Below, piece by piece: positions 12,503-21,200 of a DNA stretch of 21,421 nucleotides; position 1 is the first letter of the stretch; each line of letters starts with the position of its first letter. The notes beneath the pieces are model-generated. The model was not told the DNA's origin and made no database searches. It worked only from the letters and a program-made list of their open reading frames with translations. This stretch comes from a virus. The translations under genes were made by a program, and so were the position numbers. Location of the stretch: positions 1 through 21,421 of IMG/VR virus record IMGVR_UViG_3300042516_000445; one strand, given 5' to 3'.

Positions 12503-14122
12503 ATGGCAGAACTCCCACGCTACCAACAAACAGGCTTATTGCCAGGTGATACCACCAGATTAGATTTTGCTGATGTTAAAGAAAGCATCAGTATGTCTAA
12601 AGGCATCCAGTCATCTTTGGACCGTATGTCCACTTTTGCATTTAAAGAGGCCGCTGAAAGAGCGCAGCGTGAGGGCGCACAATACGGAGCTGAGAATCAG
12701 CCAGGTGTTGAGCAAGTGATGTTGGCAATTGAGGAAGGTAAGTCTCCAGCAGAATTGTTTGTAAAACCAGGTACTGCTTTTGGTGATGCAGCTCGTAAGG
12801 TACAAGCTACTCAATTGCGTACAGAATTAGAAGTTCGTGGCCGTCAGGATTTAGCAAGGTTGTCAGCAACTTTAGAGGCTGGCCCTGTGGACATGAAAGA
12901 AGTAACCACGCAGATTAAAGGTTTGACCGATGGCTTTAGTAGAGCATTGGCAAGTATTGACCCAGAGGAGTCTCTAAGATTTAGAGCCTCTATGGCTACT
13001 GCTGGTAACGCAGTCTATACCAAGGCAACTGAGAGAGCTGCCAAGATATACCAAGAAGGATTGCAAGTATTGGCTGGTGATTCATTAGCTGCTACCTCAA
13101 CCATTCTTTCTGATACTTTAATGTCAGAGTCAGACCCACTTGCATTGCAAGAGCGTTTCAATGTGGAGCGCAGCCGTGTGTATGAGGTTGCCAAGCAAAC
13201 TGGAGACCCAGCTTTTGTTAAGTCAACAATGGATGCGTTTGATAAAAAACGTCTAAACGCTATTGTGGATTACGTAACTAAGTCTGACTTTGCTCCAACT
13301 CCTATGGCTGGTTTACGCAGACTAGAGTCAAAAGACTTTGGTAAGTTATCCAATATTATGCAGTCCGTGGATATGGACAAGCTCCGTAAGCAATACGTTG
13401 AGCGAGCTGGTGAAACTGCAACTTTATGGAAACGTAGCTCAGAACTAAAAGCAGCTGAGAATATTGACTTAGTTAATAACACTAAAGATGATATTTGGTC
13501 TGGCAAGATTAGTGGTGCTGAAGGCTATAGACGTATCAAGGCATTGGGGGTTACCCTACCTGATGAGGAGCGTAAGGCTTTCTTGCATGGTGACTTTGCT
13601 GGTGCTAATCCTCAGGTGTACGGTGAGTTTGAGTCTATGGCTGACCGTGGTAACTTGGGTGAAGAAGTAATCAATACTTATGCCAAAGCTGGTGTAATCA
13701 GCTGGAAACAAGCTAACGGTCTAAAGAAGATTGCTCGTGGTAATGAGCAAGATATGTCTCGTGCAAGACAGTTTGTACAGAATAGCCTTGGGGTTGCTGA
13801 CATTACTATGCCTGGATTTGGTCAAGAAAAGGCTCGTGTTGCTGAGATTAATACTCAGTTGGCTAAAGAAAAGCAAGAGGCTCTTAATGCTGGCTTGCCA
13901 TTCAACTCTATGGACCGTGCAATGGAGTTGATTAGCGATAAGAAAACGACTCTTATTACTGAAGGTAAAAAAGCATCAAGAGAAAGTCTCAAGAAAAAGA
14001 CTGATGAACTTAAGATTGAGTATCGTGAAGATTACACGGATGAGACTCTTAAGCGTTTGGGTGTTAAGAGCGAAGATGACCGTAGGCGTATTTTAAGAAT
14101 AACTAAGGAAATTCAAAGATGA
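12503..14122 (+). CDS. Internal virion (ejection) protein, T7 gp15-like position
   Basis: A 539-residue, almost entirely helical protein with charged, Ala-rich and Gln-rich stretches (for example 'FAFKEAAERAQREGAQYG' near the start and 'IREYRED'-type segments at the end, including 'KKKTDELKIEYREDYTDE'). There is no membrane segment or catalytic motif. Helical proteins of this size that follow the gp14-like gene form the periplasmic part of the DNA-ejection tube in T7-type phages (gp15 is 747 residues). The assignment rests on length, composition and position rather than on a clear sequence match. Its TGA overlaps the next ATG (ATGA), so translation of the following gene is coupled. Confidence 0.65.
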   Translation: MAELPRYQQTGLLPGDTTRLDFADVKESISMSKGIQSSLDRMSTFAFKEAAERAQREGAQYGAENQPGVEQVMLAIEEGKSPAELFVKPGTAFGDAARKVQATQLRTELEVRGRQDLARLSATLEAGPVDMKEVTTQIKGLTDGFSRALASIDPEESLRFRASMATAGNAVYTKATERAAKIYQEGLQVLAGDSLAATSTILSDTLMSESDPLALQERFNVERSRVYEVAKQTGDPAFVKSTMDAFDKKRLNAIVDYVTKSDFAPTPMAGLRRLESKDFGKLSNIMQSVDMDKLRKQYVERAGETATLWKRSSELKAAENIDLVNNTKDDIWSGKISGAEGYRRIKALGVTLPDEERKAFLHGDFAGANPQVYGEFESMADRGNLGEEVINTYAKAGVISWKQANGLKKIARGNEQDMSRARQFVQNSLGVADITMPGFGQEKARVAEINTQLAKEKQEALNAGLPFNSMDRAMELISDKKTTLITEGKKASRESLKKKTDELKIEYREDYTDETLKRLGVKSEDDRRRILRITKEIQR

Positions 14123-15312
14123 TAGACCAAAGATTCCTTGATGACTTGGCGCAAGACCTAAAGCTACCTGAGGATACTCCTACAGAGGAGATGCAATTAG
14201 CATCTGCTAATACTGGTGTGACTACGGATGCTGGCGGTTTTGTTGGCTATCGCTTGAATATGCCTAAGGGTTTGAATACTCGTGAAAATATGGCTAAACA
14301 ATCTGTATTAATTGCAGATACGATGGCTGGTGGCGGCAAAGGAATGATACAGGCTTTCCCTGGATTGCCAGGTGATTTAGAGTCTATTGGCCGTATGGCA
14401 TTGAACTATCTTGGCTATCAGGTAAATCCAACTACTGCTTTACCTACATCAGAAGAAATTGGTAGGCGTTTAGAGTCTGTGCTTGGCCCAGTCATTCCTC
14501 CTAACCAAACTACTGGCGTACCTACGGCAGAGCGTGAGAGAGCAGCTGGCGGTGGTGAGTTAGGTGGTGAGTTGTTAGCTCCAGGTGGACAGGTTAAGTT
14601 GGCTAGTACGCTTGCAAAGCCTGTTATTAAATCTACAATTAAGATGCTTGATGGCACAGAGCAGACATTGCAAAAAGCTCCAAAGATTGAAAGCAAAGCA
14701 TTTAAGAATTGGTTTGGAGAATCTAAAGCCGTTGATGACGGTGGAAAACCTATAGTTGTTTATCACGCTAGGCGTGGTGATTTTGAGGCTTTTGACCCTG
14801 ATAAAAATGATGGCAAGACAGTTGGCACAGGTACGTTCTTTAGCTCATCTCCGTTTGTATCTGCAACCTACAATACAAGTTCTGAGCATAGCTTAGTACC
14901 AGCTTACTTGAGTTTAAAAAAGCCATTCATTGTTGACTTTAATGATGCCAACTGGAATCGTGGTGGTGCTGATGCAGTCGTAAAGATGCCTGATGGAACA
15001 GATGATGATTTACTTTCATACTTTAATGCTGGTCCAGATGAATTTGTATCAACTGATGAAGTTGCAAGATTAGCAAGAATCAGAGGATATGATGGCGTAA
15101 TCATAAAAAATGTTGTGGACCACGGCCCAGCTGGCAGATTCTCTACTGAAGAAGCATTTAATCCTAGCGATATATATGTTGCCTTTGAGCCTACTCAGAT
15201 AAAATCCGCAATAAGCAATAAAGGTACGTTTGACCCTAAAGACCCTGATTATCTAAAAGGTATAGGCGTTGGTGGTACAGGCGCAGCAATGTCTCAAGAG
15301 GAAAATAAATAA
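14119..15312 (+). CDS. Virion-associated protein with ADP-ribosyltransferase (ART-PolyVal-like) domain
   Basis: A 397-residue protein of two parts. Residues 1 to about 190 are an ejection-type linker with 'GLPGDLESIGRMALNYLGY' and 'ALPTSEEIGRRLESVLGP', as seen at the start of many phage polyvalent proteins. Residues about 195-380 match the ART-PolyVal class of ADP-ribosyltransferase domains: 'FKNWFGESKAVDDGGKPIVV' then YHAR (Y215, H216), 'GTFFSSSPFVSATY' (238-251), 'AYLSLKKPFIVDF', 'IRGYDGVIIKNVVDHGP' and 'YVAFEPTQIKSAISNKGTFD' with E357 as the likely catalytic Glu. Such domains transfer ADP-ribose from NAD+ to proteins or nucleic acids. It lies between two ejection proteins with overlaps on both sides, so delivery into the host at infection is likely, as with T4 Alt. 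The usual YHGT motif is YHAR here. Confidence 0.8.
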   Translation: MIDQRFLDDLAQDLKLPEDTPTEEMQLASANTGVTTDAGGFVGYRLNMPKGLNTRENMAKQSVLIADTMAGGGKGMIQAFPGLPGDLESIGRMALNYLGYQVNPTTALPTSEEIGRRLESVLGPVIPPNQTTGVPTAERERAAGGGELGGELLAPGGQVKLASTLAKPVIKSTIKMLDGTEQTLQKAPKIESKAFKNWFGESKAVDDGGKPIVVYHARRGDFEAFDPDKNDGKTVGTGTFFSSSPFVSATYNTSSEHSLVPAYLSLKKPFIVDFNDANWNRGGADAVVKMPDGTDDDLLSYFNAGPDEFVSTDEVARLARIRGYDGVIIKNVVDHGPAGRFSTEEAFNPSDIYVAFEPTQIKSAISNKGTFDPKDPDYLKGIGVGGTGAAMSQEENK

Positions 15313-18191
15313 TGGCAATCAAACCGTTAAACGACAGACTAGACGAGTTATCAGGTGTTGAGCAAGATACAGCTCAGTTACCTCCAGAGACTCAGCCATT
15401 AGAGCAGATTGCTTTAGATAATGAACCAGTAGAGTTTGAGACAACGCAAGTTGCTGGCATTAAAGATATTGCTGAGATTATTTTAAAAGCTCCTAAGCGC
15501 ACTAAAAAGCCTGTGATTCAAGAAGGCGCAGCAATGGAGAAGGTTGGTCCATATCAGGTTATCAAGGATGTAACTCCAGCAGAGGCTGAGACAATCCTAC
15601 AAGAGGCTCCTAAAATGCCTGTATCAGGTAAGCCATCTGCTCCTCCTGGTGTACAAGAGACTGCATTTAACCTAGACCTTATCAAAGATGAGGATGGCGT
15701 TAAGCAATTTATTGAGGCTACTGCTCGCAGCGTAGGCGCAGATAAGTTACAGAAAATCAGTTACAAAGAAGTAGCTACCAAAGCTGCTGAAGATGGATAC
15801 GATGAGACTTTCTTAGCTCGCATGATTGACCCTAATGCTCCTACTCTTGCAGACCCTACACAGGCTTACAAGATGCTATTGGCTATTACCGATGCTGGTA
15901 AGAGAGCCTTTGATTTAGGTGAGCAAGTAAAGGCAGCTAAAGCTGACGGCACTCTTACGCCTGAGTTGGCTAGTCAATTCCAGCAAGCTATTGCTTTAGA
16001 GAACGTATTGGTCAGAGCCTCTCGTGGCAGACAAGCTGATATCGCTAGAACGTTAGGTATCTTCTCTCAAGCTCGTGAATCCTCTGCTATGCGTGGCCAG
16101 ATGCTTGAAGGCTTGATGACTGAGGCTGGTGGTATTGAGTCAGTCTTTGATATGGCTAATAAGTACACAGCCCTAGACTCACGCTCTGCTAGAGCTAACC
16201 TATCTGCTGATATGTTTGCCAATGGATTGGTTAAGACTAAAGATATTTGGATGAGTACATGGATTAACGGCCTATTGTCTAGCCCAGTTACTCATGCTAA
16301 GAACATTGCTGGTAATACATTCTTTGGTGTGTATCAAATCCCTGAGAGAGCTTTGGCATCTGCCATTGGTTCTGGTCGTAACTTGTTATTCAAGGGTGGT
16401 GAGCAAGGCATCAAGATGAATGAAGTGCAAGCTCAGGCCATTGGATTCCTACAAGGCATCCGTGAAGGTGGTGAGATATCCATTACTGCGTTTGCAAAGA
16501 ATCAGCCTACTGATGCTTTCTCCAAGATTGAAGATGTGCGTGTAGGTAGAGATGCTTTTGATATTGATTTTGGTGACGGTGAGACAGGCAAGGCCATGTC
16601 TAATGCCTTACGTTACTGGGGTAAGTTTGTAACATTGCCAGGCCGTGCATTGATGGCTGAAGATGAATTCTTTAAAGCCGTAGGTTATCGTATGGAGTTG
16701 AACTCTCTAGCAGTTAGAGAAGGCAACAATATGTATGACAGCTTGATTCGCTCTGGCATTGCTCCAGATGATGCCTCAAGACAATCATCTGAGTTGGTTG
16801 CTAGTTTATTAGCCAGCCCTACTCCTGATATTGATGAGGCAGCTAAGGCAGTATCTCGTACTGTAACCTTTACTCGTGAGCTAGAGACAGGCGTTTTAAG
16901 CGGTATGCAACAAGCTGCTCAGAATCCATTGATTAAGATATTTGTACCGTTTATCAAGACTCCTACCAATATCGCTTTGGAAACCATGTCTCGTACTCCA
17001 GGCTTGAACTTTGCATCTCCTAGATTCTGGGGTGATTATAACGCTGGTGGCATCCGCAGAGACCAAGCCTTAGCTCGTGTTACTTTGGGTGGTAGTTTGA
17101 TTTACGCAGCTGGTAGCTACTCGCTAGAGGGTCGCTTAACTGGTTATGGCCCAATGCGTACAGAAGATAAGAAAGCCCTAGAGGGTGGTGGCTGGCAGCA
17201 ATTCTCATTGGTCTTTGATAAGGCTGATGTAAGCCCAGAGACTTTGGCTGAGTTTGAGCAGATTACCTCTGTGAAGTATGGCCCTGATAAGGTATATGTA
17301 AGCTACGCTGGTATGGAGCCATTGGCTACTTTGTTGGCCATTGCCTCTACATCTGCTGAGTATTCCATGATGACTCCAGGCGGTACAGATACAGAGAAGA
17401 TTGCTATGGGTGGTGCTTTGGGTATCTATCAGTACCTATCAGACCAGCCAATGCTACAAGGCTTTGGTGAAATCACTAAGGTATTTAGCTCAGGTAAGAA
17501 GGATGCTCCTGGCATCTTTGCTGACTTGTTGAAGAAAGTAGTTAAGCAAGCGACTGAGTTTGGCATCGGTGGCTCTCCAGTTGGCGCACATAGTTCATTC
17601 GTGGCTATGGTGGAGCGTACTATGGACCCATCTAAATCTAACACAATGCCTAGCTCTATGGCTATTAGCTCTACAGAACCAGCTGCTCGTGGATTCTGGG
17701 AGGCAGTCAATTACTACAAATCTCGTAACCCATTGACTTCAGACAGTTTACCTCGTGGTTTAGACCCTATTACTGGTGAAGTACAGAAGGCTGGCAAGGG
17801 TAACTTGTATGAGGCAGTAAGCCCATTCAAGACATCTGATGGTAAGTTCTCCCCAGCTTACGCTACCTTGGTTGAGTATGGCGTACCAGCTTATCAGCCT
17901 AAGCGTTCTATAGATGGCGTTGAATTGTCTGCATCTCAGTACAACCGTTGGATTGAGTTATCCACAGGTGACGGCAGACTGGCTGATGCTATTACTGCTT
18001 ATGGTAAGTCTCCTGACATTCAATCACAGGCTAATCGTGACTTGGCAAGTGTTCAAGCCATGATTGCTCAAGAGATATCTAATGCTTATGAGATGGGTAA
18101 AAAGATGTTGGTTCAAGAGGACCCAGATTTACGTGATGCCCTAGAAGATGTGGCAGAGGCTAAACGTGAATATGGTAAATATAAACGCTAG
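15312..18191 (+). CDS. Large internal virion (ejection) protein, gp16-like position
   Basis: A 959-residue protein, largest complete gene in the window. A low-complexity N-terminus (residues 1-115; Pro/Glu/Thr-rich) leads to a helical body. Segments I associate with large polyvalent or ejection proteins of podophages are 'STWINGLLSSPVTHAKNIAG' (about 315-334), 'GRALMAEDEFFKAVGYRMEL', and 'FVPFIKTPTNIALETMSRTP' (544-563), followed by 'VTLGGSLIYAAGSYSLEGRL', a possible membrane-interacting stretch. It probably forms the inner-membrane part of the DNA ejection channel. I see no lytic transglycosylase signature like that at the N-terminus of T7 gp16. Start overlaps the previous TAA; the stop is TAG with an in-frame TAA three codons later. 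Confidence 0.75.
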   Translation: MAIKPLNDRLDELSGVEQDTAQLPPETQPLEQIALDNEPVEFETTQVAGIKDIAEIILKAPKRTKKPVIQEGAAMEKVGPYQVIKDVTPAEAETILQEAPKMPVSGKPSAPPGVQETAFNLDLIKDEDGVKQFIEATARSVGADKLQKISYKEVATKAAEDGYDETFLARMIDPNAPTLADPTQAYKMLLAITDAGKRAFDLGEQVKAAKADGTLTPELASQFQQAIALENVLVRASRGRQADIARTLGIFSQARESSAMRGQMLEGLMTEAGGIESVFDMANKYTALDSRSARANLSADMFANGLVKTKDIWMSTWINGLLSSPVTHAKNIAGNTFFGVYQIPERALASAIGSGRNLLFKGGEQGIKMNEVQAQAIGFLQGIREGGEISITAFAKNQPTDAFSKIEDVRVGRDAFDIDFGDGETGKAMSNALRYWGKFVTLPGRALMAEDEFFKAVGYRMELNSLAVREGNNMYDSLIRSGIAPDDASRQSSELVASLLASPTPDIDEAAKAVSRTVTFTRELETGVLSGMQQAAQNPLIKIFVPFIKTPTNIALETMSRTPGLNFASPRFWGDYNAGGIRRDQALARVTLGGSLIYAAGSYSLEGRLTGYGPMRTEDKKALEGGGWQQFSLVFDKADVSPETLAEFEQITSVKYGPDKVYVSYAGMEPLATLLAIASTSAEYSMMTPGGTDTEKIAMGGALGIYQYLSDQPMLQGFGEITKVFSSGKKDAPGIFADLLKKVVKQATEFGIGGSPVGAHSSFVAMVERTMDPSKSNTMPSSMAISSTEPAARGFWEAVNYYKSRNPLTSDSLPRGLDPITGEVQKAGKGNLYEAVSPFKTSDGKFSPAYATLVEYGVPAYQPKRSIDGVELSASQYNRWIELSTGDGRLADAITAYGKSPDIQSQANRDLASVQAMIAQEISNAYEMGKKMLVQEDPDLRDALEDVAEAKREYGKYKR

Positions 18192-18240
18192 ATTTTTTAA
18201 CAAATATCAGTTAGATTCAGACAAACAGTAAGGAATAAAT

Positions 18241-21200
18241 ATGGCAGATTACGCAATTAGTAACGTACCTCGTAGGGTTGTTTACGCAGCAAGTGGCGTA
18301 GGCCCTTATGCGTTTACTTTTGAAATCCTAGACGTAACAGATATCTCTGTCTATAGGGGTAGTACCTTACTGACTTTGACTACTGACTATACAGTTACGA
18401 TTAATGCTAACGGTACAGGCTCTGTAACGCTTGTAACTACGGCTGGTACATCTAACGTCACGATTGTTGGTGCTAAGAATATTCAGCGTACCTCAGACTT
18501 TACAACTGGTGGTGACTTGTTCGCTAACACGTTGAACGATGAACTAGATAACCAGACTATCTTTGTACAGCAAGTAGCTGAGACAGCAGAGCGTGGTCTT
18601 AAGGCTCCAGTAACAGACCCTACAGATATCGCTATGACATTACCAGCCAAGGATGGCCGTAAGGGTAAGGTTCTAGCTTTTGACTCAACTACTGGAAACC
18701 CTGTAGCTGGCCCATCTTTAGACTCATTGGTAACTGTGATTGAGCAGTCTGCTTATATCAATGCAGTTGGTGAGAACATTGATGACGTGATTGCAGTAGC
18801 TGACAATGAGGCTAATATTGACACAGTTGCTGGCGTATCAAGCGCAGTAACGACAGTAGCTACTAACATCTCTAATGTTAATACTGTGGCTGATGACTTG
18901 AATGAGCCAACATCTGAAATCCATGTAGTCGGTACTAACATTACTAACGTTAATACAGTTGGCACTAACATCGCTAGTGTTAATACAGTAGCTGGTAACA
19001 ACTCTAACGTAACAACCGTTGCTGGTATTTCTGCCAACGTTACTACGGTAGCTGGCATTTCATCAGCTGTGAGCAACGTATCATCTATCAGTTCTGCTGT
19101 TACTGGTGTTAATAGCAACTCATCTAACATCAATACTGTAGCTGGTCAGATTACGCCAACTAACAACGTATCTACTGTGGCTGGTATTTCAGCTAACGTA
19201 TCTACAGTTGCTGGCATCTCAGCTAACGTAACGACTGTAGCGACTAACAATACTAACGTATCTACCGTAGCTACCAACATCGCTAACGTGAACTCAGTTG
19301 GCGGTAATATCGCTAACGTGAACTCTGTAGCTGGCAATGCTACAAACATCAACGCTGTAAACGCTAATGCTACCAACATCAATACGGTTGCTGGCATCAA
19401 CGCTAACGTTACTACAGTAGCTACAAACAATGCCAACGTGACCACGGTTGCTACTAACATTGCATCTGTAAACTCTGTAGCTGGTAACGCATCTAACATC
19501 AACCAGGTTGCATCTGATACAACTGCTATCAATGCTGCATCTGCTAACGCTACGACTGCTACGACTAAAGCTGCTGAGGCTTTGGCTAGTGCTAATGCTG
19601 CCTCTGCTAGTGCTGCTGCTGCATCCGCTGTAGCTCTTGGTAGTGAGCCAGTTCGTCACTCAGTTCGCCCAAGCCTACTCCTAGACTTTGCTAACACTAA
19701 GACACTAGACCCTCGCATCACTTTCACTAGAGCATCTACTGGTACTTTCTATGATGGAAAGACTGTGGCTAAGGCTGAGGAGAATTTACTACTTAACTCG
19801 GAAAACTTTGGCGGTAGCGGTTGGCAAACATCTAACGTTACAACTTCCTTAAACGTAGGTGCTTCTCCAGATGGAACTACCACAGCTGATAAAATAATTC
19901 CCAATACCACATCTGCTCCACATTCTTTATTCCAAGCCAGCATAACAGTAACAGGTGATAATGTTCAATCTGTTTATGTCAAAGCTGATGGATACAGTAA
20001 AGTTGCTTTGCGTGAGAGTGAGGCTGGTGGTTATCACGCAGCTTTTGATTTATCTGCTGGTACTGTTCTAGCTACTTCTGGATGTACAGCAACAATTACT
20101 AGCGTAGGAAATAGCTGGTATCGCATTGCGATGGTAGGAAACAGAACGGGTCTTACACGCTGGTCTATATATGTCCTTGACCCATCCTACACAAGTGGTG
20201 GAATCCTTGGTTCTTGGGCTGGCGATGGCACAAGTGGTGTTCTTTTGTGGGGAGCACAAGTCGAACAACGCTCATCCGTAACAGCCTACACAGCTACCAC
20301 GACTGCACCAATCACTAACTACATCCCAGCTTTGCAAACTGCGGCTAGTGGAGTAGCTAGGTTTGAGCATAACCCTGTAACTGGTGAGAGCCTTGGATTA
20401 GAGATTGAGGAGCAGAGGACTAATCTGTTTACTTACTCTAGTGAATTTGATAATGCGGCTTGGGGCAAGACCAATGCTAGTATCACTGCTAATACCATAG
20501 TTGCTCCTGATGGTGCGTTGAGTGGGGATAAGCTAGTTGAGACTACAGCATCGGGGTCTCATAACCTTGAGATTCCTAGTTCGCCTTTAACTGTGACATC
20601 TGGTATCGCATATACTTTTAGTGTTTATGCAAAAGCGGCAGAACGAACTTTACTTCGTTTATATGACGATTCTAATTCTAGCCAATACACAGCAGTATTT
20701 AACCTGTCTTCTGGAACGACAAGTGATGTTGGTAGTTTAACTACAGCATCAATCACACTTGTCGGAAATGGCTGGTATCGTTGTTCAGTTACCTATACAA
20801 CCGCAAGCACACTTCTTAGAGGAAGAATCGGAATTGTGAGTGGTGGGTCATCTAATTACACAGGCAACGGATTCTCAGGCATCTACATCTGGGGAGCACA
20901 ACTAGAAGCTGGCTCATTCGCTACTAGCTATATTCCTACGGTTGCCTCTCAGGTGACTCGTTCAGCAGACTCTGCAAGCATGACTGGTACTAACTTTAGT
21001 AGCTGGTATCGTGGAGATGCTGGAACAATTTATGCTGAAACACAGGCTTCTGCAATCACAAGCGGTTACCAATATGCAATGACTTCTGGAACTTCCACAG
21101 CATCAGGAGCAGGTCTTTTCTACGATAGTGCTTCTAGTCGTTTCTCTTATCGTTTTTGGGACGCTGGTGGAACAGCTATAGGTGTTATTAGCTATACTAA

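Noticed and set aside
18753-19532. Two long reading frames on the minus strand (about 126 and 128 codons) inside the fibre repeat
   Set aside because: They mirror the 30-base repeat on the + strand, are made of Val/Thr/Leu/Ala low-complexity units, lack ribosome sites and lie fully inside a clear + strand gene.
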